Positions 1 through 9,217 of a DNA stretch of 64,000 bases are shown here, in pieces. The stretch comes from Novosphingopyxis baekryungensis DSM 16222 (GTDB taxonomy: Bacteria; Pseudomonadota; Alphaproteobacteria; Sphingomonadales; Sphingomonadaceae). Location of the stretch: the NCBI RefSeq assembly GCF_000420305.1, contig NZ_ATUR01000005.1:129001-193000 (forward strand), read 5' to 3'. The notes below the pieces were generated by a model that worked only from the letters and a program-made list of their open reading frames with translations, was not told the origin of the DNA and searched no databases. The position numbers were made by a program, and so were the translations under genes. The number at the start of each line of letters is the position of its first letter. Position 1 is the stretch's first letter.

Positions 1-450
1 ATAGACACCATATTGCTGCGCGATCTCGCTCAGCCGATAGGGCATGCCCGCGCCGCAGGTTACACCCTGCACCTTGCCGCGTGTCCGCTCCAGCACGCCG
101 TGGAGCACCTGCTCTGCGCCGCCCTGTTCCCACAGCACATTGATATTGATCGCACCCTTGCCACCGGCAATCTCATGCGCCCGCTCGACCTGCGCCACCG
201 CGCCGTCGATGGCATAGCGCACCAGCTGTTCATGCCGATCGGTCCGGGTGCGCCCGTCATAGGTTTGCGGAATGACATTGCCGTCATCGTCATAGCTATC
301 CGCATTGACCGCGCTGACCGTGCCGATGCCGCCAGCCGCAGCCCAGGCCCCGGACGAAGCATGATTGGTGGCCGAAACGCCCTTGCCGCCTTCGACCAGC
401 GGCCAGACTTCGCGTCCGGCATATTGAATGGGTTTCAGACCCTTGAACAC
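1..450 (-). CDS. nitronate monooxygenase-type flavin oxidoreductase (5' end only, continues past the left edge)
   Basis: The 150 visible codons give a protein starting MFKGLKPIQYAGREVWPLVEGG, with HASSGAWAAAGGIGTVSAVN and VTCGAGMPYRLSEIA further in. This matches the nitronate monooxygenase/2-nitropropane dioxygenase family, FMN-dependent TIM-barrel enzymes that oxidise alkyl nitronates; sphingomonads carry a long version with this N-terminus. The chosen start is a GTG whose Shine-Dalgarno-like AGTGAGG lies 6 nt upstream. An in-frame GTG four codons earlier is possible but sits directly on the purine run. The C-terminal half is outside the window, so the true substrate and full length cannot be judged. 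Confidence 0.8.
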   Translation of the reverse strand, partial: MFKGLKPIQYAGREVWPLVEGGKGVSATNHASSGAWAAAGGIGTVSAVNADSYDDDGNVIPQTYDGRTRTDRHEQLVRYAIDGAVAQVERAHEIAGGKGAININVLWEQGGAEQVLHGVLERTRGKVQGVTCGAGMPYRLSEIAQQYGVY

Positions 451-627
451 AGCTATCCTCACTCCCTCTAAACGGCCGATCGCCTTCTAAGATGGACCGC
501 CATATTCAAAACGCAAATATGCGGGCCGGGCTAGGCGATGTTTGGCGCGCTGTAACCCCCAAAACGGTTTCCGGCGCTCGCCAGCCGGGCCTTATGGCCG
601 CATGCGACCATATCCCAGCTGAACGCG

Positions 628-1776
628 CTAGCCCGTCCCCTCGACAAAATCACGGCGCCCCATGGCCGATCCATAAAGCAGCCGATAGCGCGCGACCATA
701 CGGTCTTCATTGAACTGCGCCTGCGCCTTGACCCGGTTGGCTACCCCAATCTGCGCGCGCCTGGCAGGATCCAGCGCCAGCTTGGTGATCGCCAGCGCCA
801 GTGCGGCATCGTCGCCAGGCGCGGTAATGAATTCGGCATTCGAGCCGCTGACCATGTCCTTTACATCGCCCACCGCCGGGGCCGCGACCGGAAGCCCTGC
901 GGCCATGCCTTCGATCACCGAGATCGGGAACTGCTCGCTGTCGGACGAGAGCGCAAAAATATCGAACAGCCCGACATAGCGGTGGGGCCGGTCGAGAAAG
1001 CCCGGCATCAGCAAGCGATGCGCCATGCCCAGCCGGGCCGCTTCGGCCTGAATGGCATCCTTGTCCGGCCCTTCGCCGACAATGACGAGCATCACATCGT
1101 CCCCGGCGGCATGCACGGCGCGCACCAGACGGGTCAGCTGCTTGACCGGGCGCAGACCGGCAATCGTGCCGACGACGACCATGTCCCTGATCTTCTTGAA
1201 CCCGGGAATGGCGCCGCGCTGGGGCTTTTTTTCATACAGATCGACATCGATGCCATTGGCGATTCGCTGGATCTTCTCCGCGCCCTGATGCCAGGGGCCG
1301 CGCGCGATTTCCTCCAGCCGGAGCGAGGGCACCACCAGGGCACGGGCACGGGCCAGCGCCAGCGCGCGAAACCAGTTGCGCTTGCGCATGAGCCGCCGGG
1401 CCTCATCCTCGTTGAAACCGTCTTCATGATGGATCAGCGGCGGCAGGCCCATGGACGCGCCGAGGATGGTGTTGGCCATCACCGCGTCCATCGCGCCCCA
1501 ATTATAGGTCAGCACCAGATCGAACGTCTTCATATAATCGGCCAGCTGGCGATAGCGTTTCAGCCCCGGCTTGCCGGACAGCAAGGGCGCATCGTCCGGA
1601 AAGCGGACGGACAGACCCGGGTCGAGCGCCTTGCGCGCGCTATGGTCCCCATTGGCGACAAGGACGACATGCTCCGCCTGCCCGCCGAAACGGTTCATCA
1701 GCTTGGCGGTGCGGGCTTCCTTGCCCCCCAGATCGAAACTGCCGTGACAGTGCAGCAGGCGGACGGGGCGGCTCAT
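628..1776 (-). CDS. glycosyltransferase, GT4 (GT-B) family
   Basis: 382 aa with the two-domain GT-B plan. The N-terminal half opens LLHCHGSFDLGGKE, the acceptor-side pattern of GT4 enzymes. The C-terminal half has VVGTIAGLRPVKQ, VIVGEGPDKD and the donor-binding E-x7-E type motif in EQFPISVIEGMAAGLPVAA. Such enzymes move a sugar from a nucleotide sugar to lipid or polysaccharide acceptors at the cytoplasmic membrane; donor and acceptor cannot be told from sequence. It lies on the same strand as the hydrolase upstream and the nitronate monooxygenase downstream, but gaps of 51 and 177 nt make a shared operon uncertain. No other polysaccharide genes are nearby. Confidence 0.85.
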   Translation of the reverse strand: MSRPVRLLHCHGSFDLGGKEARTAKLMNRFGGQAEHVVLVANGDHSARKALDPGLSVRFPDDAPLLSGKPGLKRYRQLADYMKTFDLVLTYNWGAMDAVMANTILGASMGLPPLIHHEDGFNEDEARRLMRKRNWFRALALARARALVVPSLRLEEIARGPWHQGAEKIQRIANGIDVDLYEKKPQRGAIPGFKKIRDMVVVGTIAGLRPVKQLTRLVRAVHAAGDDVMLVIVGEGPDKDAIQAEAARLGMAHRLLMPGFLDRPHRYVGLFDIFALSSDSEQFPISVIEGMAAGLPVAAPAVGDVKDMVSGSNAEFITAPGDDAALALAITKLALDPARRAQIGVANRVKAQAQFNEDRMVARYRLLYGSAMGRRDFVEGTG

Positions 1777-1827
1777 GAAAGTCTGCTCATCGGGTCATGC
1801 TCACAGGATCACACGCTTTGCGGCAGC

Positions 1828-2748
1828 TTATAGCGCTGCGGGCTGCGCTGCGATATCGGCCAGAAAGCCGTCGATCGCGCGTACCGCCTCGCCCTCGTCC
1901 AGCGTCGGCGCGTGGCCGATGGCGGCCACCGTCTCCAGCCGGCCCTTGCGCAGCATGGACAGCATGCGCGCCGCCACATCGGCGCTCAGAATATCGCTGG
2001 TTTCGCCGCGCACGATCAGCACCGGCACATCGGCCATGGCACGCAGCGCGGGCCACAGGTCCACCCCCGTGGCGCTGCCGGGCACTTCGAACGGTTCGGC
2101 GATGCGGGTGTCATAATCCTGCACGATGCGCCCCTTGCTGGTCAGCTTGTAGGTGCGCTTGGCAAAGCGGATCCAGTCGGACAGCTGCCAGTCGGGATAG
2201 ATTGCGCCGTTCAGCTCCTCCTGCGCGCGCCCGGCATGCGCCCAGCTTTCGAAACTGCGGCCCTCGCCGACATAGCTCTGGATGCGCTTCAGGCCATCGG
2301 GCGCGATTTCCGGGCCGATATCGTTCAGCACCACGCCTTCGATGCGGCCCGGCCATGTGGATGCCAGCAGCATCGAGACGATGCCACCCAGCGACGTGCC
2401 GATGAGCGCGAACCGGGTGATCTCCAACTCCTGCAGCAATGCCTCGACATCCTGCGCATAGCTGAGCGGCACATAGCTCATCACGTCCTTGGCATAGGCG
2501 CTGTCCCCGCGGCCGCGATATTCCGGACAGATCACCCGGCGGCCCGGTGCAATATGCGCGGCCAGCGTCTCGAAATCGCGGGCGTTGCGGGTCAACCCCG
2601 GCAGGCAGATGACCGGCGGCAGATCGTCCCGTCCGCCATAATCGCGATAATGCAGGCGCAGGCCGTCGCGCGACCACCAATAACCGTCAGACCAGCTTTC
2701 ACCGGGCTGTTCCGCTCTCGACCGGCTTTCGACCGAATTATCGCCCAT
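1828..2748 (-). CDS. alpha/beta hydrolase
   Basis: 306 aa single-domain alpha/beta hydrolase. The oxyanion-hole region reads ICLPGLTRNARDF, the nucleophile elbow is GTSLGG (Ser), and a late GHAPTLDEGEAV supplies the catalytic His; an acid lies near VLIVRGETSDILSA. The family includes esterases, lactonases and C-C hydrolases, and nothing here fixes the substrate. The start MGDNSVES was preferred to an in-frame start 15 codons further out, because the longer version runs into the divergent SelO-like gene's leader and adds a low-complexity stretch. The two genes are divergent with only 38 nt between start codons. Confidence 0.85.
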   Translation of the reverse strand: MGDNSVESRSRAEQPGESWSDGYWWSRDGLRLHYRDYGGRDDLPPVICLPGLTRNARDFETLAAHIAPGRRVICPEYRGRGDSAYAKDVMSYVPLSYAQDVEALLQELEITRFALIGTSLGGIVSMLLASTWPGRIEGVVLNDIGPEIAPDGLKRIQSYVGEGRSFESWAHAGRAQEELNGAIYPDWQLSDWIRFAKRTYKLTSKGRIVQDYDTRIAEPFEVPGSATGVDLWPALRAMADVPVLIVRGETSDILSADVAARMLSMLRKGRLETVAAIGHAPTLDEGEAVRAIDGFLADIAAQPAAL

Positions 2749-2786
2749 GCTTGCCAATCTCCCCTGCTGCGCCCACCTCGCAGGGC

Positions 2787-4175
2787 ATGGCACCGATACA
2801 ACCCAAAGCCGCTCCCTACAGGGCCTGCACGCAAATCGCCAGCCTCGGAGACGCCATCGCCGTGCCCGTGGCAGCGGCGGATTTTCCTGAAACCAGGCTG
2901 CGCTTCCGCAACGATCGCTGGGCCGCCGCCGTGGGGCTGGACGATCTTTCCGATGAAGACTGGCTGCGGCATTTCGGCCGTTTCGATTCCCTGCCGGACA
3001 ATCTGCCTCAGCCGCTGGCGCTGCGCTATCATGGCCATCAGTTCCGGGAGTACAATCCGGATATCGGCGATGGCCGCGGCTTTCTGTTCGCGCAATTGCT
3101 CGATGGCGAGGACCGCCTGCTGGACCTGGCCACCAAGGGATCGGGCACCACGCCCTATAGCCGCGCGGGCGACGGGCGGCTGACGCTGAAAGGCGGCGTG
3201 CGCGAGATCATGGCCACGGAAATGCTGGAAGCGCTGGGGCTGGAAACCAGCAAGACCTTCTCACTGATCGAAACCGGCGAGCAGCTTCACCGGGGCGACG
3301 AGCCCTCTCCTACCCGCTCCGCCGTATTGGTGCGGCTGGGCCATGGTCATATCCGCATCGGCAGCTTCCAGCGCGCCGCCTTCGAACGCGATGACGGCTT
3401 CATCGAACGCCTCGCGCGTTATTGCCTCGAACATTATTACGACGAGACGGACGTGGCCGATCCCGGCCCGGCGCTGCTGAACAAGGCGGTGGAAGCCTGC
3501 GCGCGGCAGGCCGCGCATATGGTGGCAGCCGGTTTCGTCCACGGCGTGCTCAACAGCGACAATATCAATATCAGCGGAGAGAGTTTCGACTACGGTCCGT
3601 GGCGGTTCGCACCGACCTGGGATCCGAGCTTCACCGCCGCCTATTTCGATCATGCCGGGCTCTATGCCTTCGGCCGCCAGCCCGAGGCGATCCACTGGAA
3701 TCTGGCGCAGCTTGCCGGATGCCTGCGCCAGATCGGCGAGGCCCCGCCGCTGATCGCCGCGCTGGAACGTTATCCCGATCTGTACCGGGAGGCCTTCACC
3801 GCGCAGTTCCTGTGGCGGCTGGGCTTTGCATCGCGCGGGGCGGAGGCCGATCATGCACTGGTCGAGGCCGCGGAAAAGGCGCTGATCGCCAGCGGCGTGG
3901 TGGCCGACCGCTTCTTCTTCGACTGGATGGGGCGCCCGGCGCTGGACGAGCCCGCCTATGCCGCAGACGCCTTTACCGCCTTTCGCACGGCGGCGGCCCA
4001 TTATGCGCCCGCCCGCAGCCGCGATCATGCCTATTGGAACGGCAATGGCCCCTGCTCGATGCATATCGAGGAAGTGGAAGCGATCTGGGCGCATATTGCC
4101 GACAGGGACGACTGGGCACCGCTTCATGCCAAGATCGATGCCATCCGCAGCATGGGCGAGGCCTATCGTCGATAG
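2787..4175 (+). CDS. selO: SelO/YdiU-family protein adenylyltransferase
   Basis: 462 aa, close to the ~480 aa usual for bacterial YdiU/SelO. These pseudokinase-fold enzymes transfer AMP from ATP to protein side chains and are linked to redox homeostasis. Visible signatures are RYHGHQFREYNPDIGDGRGF, KGSGTTPYSRAGDGRLTLKGG (nucleotide-binding) and HGVLNSDNINISGESFDYGP, in which Asn and Asp are the expected metal ligands. The bacterial form ends here without the eukaryotic selenocysteine tail. The start is the ATG of MAPIQPKA; a TTG 12 codons upstream is also open but less likely. Divergent from the alpha/beta hydrolase. Confidence 0.92.
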   Translation: MAPIQPKAAPYRACTQIASLGDAIAVPVAAADFPETRLRFRNDRWAAAVGLDDLSDEDWLRHFGRFDSLPDNLPQPLALRYHGHQFREYNPDIGDGRGFLFAQLLDGEDRLLDLATKGSGTTPYSRAGDGRLTLKGGVREIMATEMLEALGLETSKTFSLIETGEQLHRGDEPSPTRSAVLVRLGHGHIRIGSFQRAAFERDDGFIERLARYCLEHYYDETDVADPGPALLNKAVEACARQAAHMVAAGFVHGVLNSDNINISGESFDYGPWRFAPTWDPSFTAAYFDHAGLYAFGRQPEAIHWNLAQLAGCLRQIGEAPPLIAALERYPDLYREAFTAQFLWRLGFASRGAEADHALVEAAEKALIASGVVADRFFFDWMGRPALDEPAYAADAFTAFRTAAAHYAPARSRDHAYWNGNGPCSMHIEEVEAIWAHIADRDDWAPLHAKIDAIRSMGEAYRR

Positions 4176-4226
4176 GTCGCTCGCGCTGCGCCTCCGGTGC
4201 AGAAAGTGCGGTTCGAAGCCTCCAGT

Positions 4227-4769
4227 TCAGCGCCCCTGGCGCGGCGCCGGGGCATTCTGCATCGGCTCGGCCTCGCCCGGCTGGATCGTGGCGAGGCTGG
4301 CCGGGGAAATACTGACGCCCACGAGCCGCCATTTGCCCGCCACCCACTGATAGCTCAGATCGAAATTGATCGCGGTGGGGCGCAGACCGAAATAGCCCTG
4401 CAGCCGCATCACTCCAGGCGACGTGATCGCGGGCGGCGCGCGATAGGTAGGGGCCAGCAGCATGGTGTTCGACAAATCGGTCCCGCTGGACCGCAGCCCG
4501 CCAAATATCTGCGCCAGCCGGGTGGGATCGTTGGCAATCTGGAAGGCCGGCGCGCTGATATCGCGCAGCACCGAATAATTGCCCGACTGATTGGCATGGT
4601 CGACCGCCGCCATGGTGCTCCAGATCAGCTTGGCCAGTTCCAGCTCCCCGGGAACCGGCTGGCTGGAAGCGGGCGGCGGCGTGGCCGTTTGCGCCTGCAG
4701 GCCAACCGGCGCGGCCACCAGGAAACTCGCCGTCGCTGCCAACATGGCCAATTTCGCGTTCATCATCAT
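4227..4769 (-). CDS. hypothetical secreted protein
   Basis: 180 aa that I do not recognise as a named family. The first ~26 residues (MMMNAKLAMLAATASFLVAA...LQAQ) form a signal peptide with an Ala-rich core and an AxA-type cleavage region. A proline-rich stretch follows, then a compact domain rich in Leu/Ile with YQWVAGKWRLVGVSISPAS near the C-terminus, like the beta-strands of small periplasmic NTF2/lumazine-type folds. Three consecutive ATG codons allow starts one or two residues later. It is convergent with the SelO-like gene and divergent from astD, so it is probably transcribed alone. Confidence 0.65.
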   Translation of the reverse strand: MMMNAKLAMLAATASFLVAAPVGLQAQTATPPPASSQPVPGELELAKLIWSTMAAVDHANQSGNYSVLRDISAPAFQIANDPTRLAQIFGGLRSSGTDLSNTMLLAPTYRAPPAITSPGVMRLQGYFGLRPTAINFDLSYQWVAGKWRLVGVSISPASLATIQPGEAEPMQNAPAPRQGR

Positions 4770-4955
4770 TCTGTTCCGTTCCCCATGCGCTGGAATCTTA
4801 TCTACCCGGCGTTCGAAGATTGATACGCCTTATCAGGCGCTTTGGGTGCAGGATGGGCTGGTACGCTCCGCGATAAGCTGCGGATTTACCTTCCTGACAG
4901 CTTGCTATAGACCCCTCCTTCGCCCGCTTTTTGCAAGAGTTTGAAAAACAATCCT

Positions 4956-6392
4956 ATGTCCCAGCTTCTGTCCATAGAACCGGCAACCGGCGATCGCCTT
5001 TGGGAAGGCACTGCATCCGATGTCGATGCCGAAGTGGGGCGGGCGCGCGGCGCCTGGCCCAAATGGGCCGCCATGGCGTTGACCGACCGGATGGAGCTAA
5101 TCCGCCGCTTCTCCAATGTGGCGCGCGATGCCGAGGATGAGCTGGCCGATCTGATCGCACGCGAGACCGGCAAGCCCGTGTGGGAAGCGCGCACCGAAGT
5201 GGCCGCGATCGTGGGCAAGGTGGACATTTCGATCAAGGCCTATGCCGAACGCACATCGCAGCGCCGGGTCGAAGGATCGGGCGCGCGCAACGCGCTGCGG
5301 CACAAGCCGCATGGCGTGCTGGCCGTGCTCGGCCCCTATAATTTTCCGGCGCATCTGCCCAATGGCCACATCGTTCCGGCGCTGATCGCGGGCAATACGG
5401 TGCTGTTCAAGCCATCCGAAAAGACGCCTGCGGTGGGCGAGAAGCTGGTGGAGCTCTATCACCGCGCCGGGATCCCGCAGGATGTCGTCCGGCTGGTGCA
5501 AGGCGGCCCCGATGTGGGCAAGGCGCTGAGCAGCCATGACGGGATCGACGGGCTGCTATTCACCGGATCGGCGCGCACCGGCATCGCGCTCAACCGGCAG
5601 TTTGCCACCCGGCCCGACAAGATTCTGGCGCTCGAAATGGGTGGCAACAATCCCATCATCGTCTGGGACGCGGACGATATTCACAGCGCCGCCGTGCTGG
5701 TGATCCAGTCCGCCTTTCTGACGGCAGGGCAGCGTTGCACCGCCGCCCGCCGGCTGATCCTGAAGAAGGACCAGGCCGATCTGGTGATCGCCGAGGTCAA
5801 GCGCATTGCCGACCGTCTGGTGATCGATCGCCCGCATGCCGACCCTGCCCCGTTCATGGGGCCGGTGATCGACAATCAGAGCGCCGACGGACTGACCGAA
5901 AGCTTTCTGGCGCTGATGAGCCATGGCGGCCGCCCGATCAAACATATGCGCCGGCCGGACGGCAATCTGCCGTTCGTCACGCCCGGCATCATCGACGTGA
6001 CCGAGATGACGGAGCGTCCCGATATCGAGCTGTTCGGCCCGCTGCTGCAGATCATCCGCGTGGATGATTTCGACGAGGCCATGGCCGAGGCGAACAACAC
6101 GCGTTTCGGACTCTCGGCATCGCTGGTGGGCGGAGACAACAAGCTGTTCGATCGCTTCTGGGCCAATAGCCGCGCCGGCATCGTCAACTGGAACGGCACC
6201 ACCAACGGTGCCACAAGCCATGCGCCCTTTGGCGGCATCGGCCTGTCCGGCAACCACCGGCCCAGCGCCTATTATGCCGCCGATTATTGCGCCTTTCCCG
6301 TCGTCTCGGCGGAGAATGACAAGCCCAATGCCCGGATCGGCATCGGCATCAAGCAGGATGAATTTCATCCCGAGGAAAAGGGCGACGCTTAG
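4956..6392 (+). CDS. astD: succinylglutamate-semialdehyde dehydrogenase
   Basis: 478 aa NAD-dependent aldehyde dehydrogenase. It has the glutamate-loop EMGGNNPIIVWD, the nucleophile region TAGQRCTAARRL with the catalytic Cys, and the cofactor-side GPYNFPAHLPNGHIVPAL. The GNNP and GQRCTAARRL variants are typical of AstD, which oxidises N-succinylglutamate semialdehyde in the arginine succinyltransferase (AST) catabolic route. No astA, astB, astC or astE is next to it, so pathway assignment rests on the motifs. The ATG (MSQLLSIEPATG) was chosen over an in-frame TTG five codons upstream. Confidence 0.9.
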   Translation: MSQLLSIEPATGDRLWEGTASDVDAEVGRARGAWPKWAAMALTDRMELIRRFSNVARDAEDELADLIARETGKPVWEARTEVAAIVGKVDISIKAYAERTSQRRVEGSGARNALRHKPHGVLAVLGPYNFPAHLPNGHIVPALIAGNTVLFKPSEKTPAVGEKLVELYHRAGIPQDVVRLVQGGPDVGKALSSHDGIDGLLFTGSARTGIALNRQFATRPDKILALEMGGNNPIIVWDADDIHSAAVLVIQSAFLTAGQRCTAARRLILKKDQADLVIAEVKRIADRLVIDRPHADPAPFMGPVIDNQSADGLTESFLALMSHGGRPIKHMRRPDGNLPFVTPGIIDVTEMTERPDIELFGPLLQIIRVDDFDEAMAEANNTRFGLSASLVGGDNKLFDRFWANSRAGIVNWNGTTNGATSHAPFGGIGLSGNHRPSAYYAADYCAFPVVSAENDKPNARIGIGIKQDEFHPEEKGDA

Positions 6393-6492
6393 CCGCTGCG
6401 GCAACTGTCGGGCGGCGCGCTAAAGCTGCCCTTCACGCCGTCCAATCCATCCTCGTTTGTGCGAAGGACCGGCGGAGGCCATCTTTCGGACC

Positions 6493-7296
6493 ATGACAGA
6501 AGCCTCCCCTTCCAAAGAACGCCAGTTCGGCACCGTCTATCTGGTCGGTGCCGGGCCCGGTGATCCGGATCTCCTGACGATCAAGGCCGCGCGGCTGATC
6601 GAGCGGGCGCGCCTGATCGTGCATGACGGCCTCGTGGCCGACGAGATCATGGCGATGGCCCGCCCCGATGCGCGTTTGATTTCGGTCGCGAAGAAACGCG
6701 CCCGGCACACCCTGCCGCAGGAAGACATCAACGCGCTGCTGGTGGCCGAGGCCAAGGCCGGCCATGATGTCGTGCGGCTGAAAGGCGGCGATCCGTTCAT
6801 CTTCGGGCGCGGCGGCGAGGAAGCCGAAGATTTGCGCGCCGCCGGCGTGTCTGTCGAGGTTGTCCCCGGCATCAGCGCCGCCAATGGCTGCGCCGCCGAG
6901 GCGCTGCTGCCGCTCACGCATCGCGAGGATGCCAGCGCGGTCAGCTTCGTGGCGGGGCAGTGCAAGGGGCTGAGCGAACAGAACTGGGCCGGCCTGGCCG
7001 GCAAGGGCCGCACGCTCGTCATCTATATGGGCGTGGCCACTGCCGAGCCGATCACCGAAAAGCTGATTGACGACGGCCTCTCCCCGGACACCCCCGTCGC
7101 CGTTCTGGAGAACGGCACCCGCGGCGAATCGCGCGCGATCCGCACATTGCTGACCGATCTGGGCGCGATGATCGCGCGCGAGAATGTGCGCAGCCCCGCG
7201 CTCATCGTGGTCGGCGATGTGGTGAAGCGCTCCAATGCGCTCGACCTGTTCAACATCGTTCGCACCGAGCGCGCACAAGTGGAAAGTGAAGCATGA
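6493..7296 (+). CDS. cobA: uroporphyrinogen-III C-methyltransferase (siroheme synthesis)
   Basis: 267 aa SAM-dependent methyltransferase. The SAM-binding start VYLVGAGPGDPDLLTIKA, the RLKGGDPFIFGRGGEE motif and the VPGISAANGCAAEALLPLTHR motif define SUMT enzymes, which methylate uroporphyrinogen III at C2 and C7 to precorrin-2. It lacks the CysG N-terminal dehydrogenase/chelatase half, so it is the single-function form. It heads the sulfur operon and feeds siroheme to the CysI reductase two genes downstream. Its stop overlaps the next start (ATGA). The ATG at MTEASPSK is preferred to a TTG 12 codons earlier. Confidence 0.95.
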   Translation: MTEASPSKERQFGTVYLVGAGPGDPDLLTIKAARLIERARLIVHDGLVADEIMAMARPDARLISVAKKRARHTLPQEDINALLVAEAKAGHDVVRLKGGDPFIFGRGGEEAEDLRAAGVSVEVVPGISAANGCAAEALLPLTHREDASAVSFVAGQCKGLSEQNWAGLAGKGRTLVIYMGVATAEPITEKLIDDGLSPDTPVAVLENGTRGESRAIRTLLTDLGAMIARENVRSPALIVVGDVVKRSNALDLFNIVRTERAQVESEA

Positions 7297-7583
7297 TCAT
7301 TCTGACCGGAAACGACCTGAAGACCGGCGACGTCATCTGGTGGGCGGGCGAGACCAACTGGTCGCGCCACCTGTCCGATGCCGTGGACGCCGGCGAGGAA
7401 GCCGATGCGGTGCTGCAGCGCGAAGACGCCGCGCGCCGTGTCAACGCAGGCTATAGCGTGGAAGCCGAGCAGACCGAGCGCGGCCCCATGCCGCTGCATA
7501 TCAAGGACCGTGTGCGCGCGTCCGGCCCCACCGTGCGGCAGGACCTGGCCATCGACACCAATATCCCGATCGAGAAAGCCTGA
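7293..7583 (+). CDS. DUF2849 protein of the sulfite reductase operon
   Basis: 96 aa acidic protein (MIILTGNDLKTGDVIWWAG...) recognisable as DUF2849. This alphaproteobacterial family has no established biochemical role but is usually found between the siroheme methyltransferase and the sulfite/nitrite reductase, as here. It overlaps cobA by 4 nt at the start, and its stop codon shares its last base with the cysI ATG, so translational coupling is likely. A role in CysI electron supply or siroheme handling is inference from position only. Confidence 0.85.
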   Translation: MIILTGNDLKTGDVIWWAGETNWSRHLSDAVDAGEEADAVLQREDAARRVNAGYSVEAEQTERGPMPLHIKDRVRASGPTVRQDLAIDTNIPIEKA

Positions 7584-9217
7584 TGTACCAGTACGATAAA
7601 TATGACCAGTCGCTCGTCGACAGCCGCGTGGCCGAATTTCGCGATCAGTGCGAGCGGCGCATCGCGGGAGAGATGACCGAGGATCAGTTCAAGCCACTGC
7701 GCCTGCAGAACGGTCTGTATCTGCAACTGCACGCCTATATGCTGCGCGTGGCCATTCCCTATGGCACGCTGTCGGGCGATCAGATGCGGATGCTGGCGAC
7801 CATCGCGCGCAAATATGACCGCGATTACGGGCATTTCACCACCCGCCAGAACATCCAGTATAACTGGATCAAGCTGGAGGATGCGGCCGATATCCTGCAG
7901 GACCTGTCCACGGTCGAAATGCACGCCATCCAGACCAGCGGCAATTGCATCCGCAACATCAGTTCCGATCAATATGCCGGGGCCAGCGCCGAAGAGGCCG
8001 CCGATCCGCGGCCTTGGGCGGAGCTGCTGCGCCAATGGTCCAGCTTCCACCCGGAATTCGCGCATCTGCCGCGCAAGTTCAAAATCTGCGTCATCGCATC
8101 GGATACCGACCGCGCGGCCATGCGGCTGCACGATATCGGCATTCAGCTGGTGGAGAATGACGCGGGAGAACTCGGCGCGCGCTTTTATGTCGGCGGCGGC
8201 ATGGGCCGCACGCCGATGATCGCGCCGCTGATCCGCGAATTCGTCTCCGCCGATGATCTGATCAGCTATTGCGAGGCCTGCCTGCGGGTCTACAACCGCT
8301 ACGGACGGCGCGACAACAAGTACAAGGCGCGCATCAAGATCTTGGTGCACGAGATTGGCGCAGAGGAATATAAGCGCCAGGTCGAGGAAGAATTCGCGCA
8401 TATCAAGACGCTGAATCTCGACCCGCCGCGCGCCGAGCTGGAGCGGATCAGCGAATTTTTCGCACCGCCCGCTTTCGACGCCGAGGCACCGACCGAAGTC
8501 GATCTGTCCGATCCGGATTTCCGTATCTGGCATGACCAGAATGTCGCCGAACATAAGAACCCGGCCTATGCGATCGCCACGATCAGCCTGAAGCCGGTCG
8601 GCGGCATTCCGGGCGATGCCACGGCGGACCAGATGGACCTGATGGCCGATCTGGCCAAGCAGTATAGTTTCGATGAGTGCCGCGTTACGCACAGCCAAAA
8701 CATCGTGCTGCCGCATGTGCGCAAGGCCGATCTCTACGCGCTGTGGCAGAAGCTCGACGAAGCCGGCCTTGCGCCCGCCAATCTGGATCTGATCGGCGAT
8801 ATGATCGCATGCCCGGGCCTGGATTATTGCAGCCTGGCCAATGCCCGCTCGATCCCGCTGGCACAGAAGATCTCGCAGCGTTTTGCCGATCAGCAGCGGC
8901 AGAAGGAACTGGGGGAGCTGAAGCTGAAAATTTCCGGCTGCATCAATGCCTGCGGCCATCATCATGCCGGGCATATCGGCATCCTCGGCGTCGACCGGAA
9001 GGGCGTGGAGAATTACCAGCTGCTCTTCGGCGGCTCGGGCGCGGAAGATGTGAGCCTGGCCAAGATCACCGGCCCCGGCTTCACCGAAGATGGCGTGGTC
9101 GATGCCATCGAAAAGGCGACCGACCTGTATCTCGCCCAGCGCGAGGAAGGCGAGCGGTTCGTCGATACCTATCGGCGAATCGGCATGGAGCCGTTCAAGG
9201 AGGCGCTTTATGGCTGA
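7583..9217 (+). CDS. cysI: sulfite reductase hemoprotein (nitrite/sulfite reductase family)
   Basis: 544 aa siroheme/[4Fe-4S] reductase. The cluster ligands are visible as CPGLDYC (C-x5-C) and, further on, CINAC (C-x3-C) in KISGCINACGHHHAGHIG. The N-terminal parachute motif YGHFTTRQNIQYNWIKLED and the repeated half THSQNIVLPHV are also present. It performs the six-electron reduction of sulfite to sulfide in the cytoplasm; a nitrite-reducing role is less likely given cysH in the operon. No cysJ flavoprotein is present, so electrons probably come from ferredoxin or an unlinked donor. It overlaps the downstream DUF934 gene by 8 nt. Confidence 0.95.
   Translation: MYQYDKYDQSLVDSRVAEFRDQCERRIAGEMTEDQFKPLRLQNGLYLQLHAYMLRVAIPYGTLSGDQMRMLATIARKYDRDYGHFTTRQNIQYNWIKLEDAADILQDLSTVEMHAIQTSGNCIRNISSDQYAGASAEEAADPRPWAELLRQWSSFHPEFAHLPRKFKICVIASDTDRAAMRLHDIGIQLVENDAGELGARFYVGGGMGRTPMIAPLIREFVSADDLISYCEACLRVYNRYGRRDNKYKARIKILVHEIGAEEYKRQVEEEFAHIKTLNLDPPRAELERISEFFAPPAFDAEAPTEVDLSDPDFRIWHDQNVAEHKNPAYAIATISLKPVGGIPGDATADQMDLMADLAKQYSFDECRVTHSQNIVLPHVRKADLYALWQKLDEAGLAPANLDLIGDMIACPGLDYCSLANARSIPLAQKISQRFADQQRQKELGELKLKISGCINACGHHHAGHIGILGVDRKGVENYQLLFGGSGAEDVSLAKITGPGFTEDGVVDAIEKATDLYLAQREEGERFVDTYRRIGMEPFKEALYG

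Noticed and set aside
492-713. Plus-strand open frame between the nitronate monooxygenase and glycosyltransferase genes
   Set aside because: It overlaps the 3' end of the glycosyltransferase gene, lacks a ribosome-binding site and has no recognisable product.
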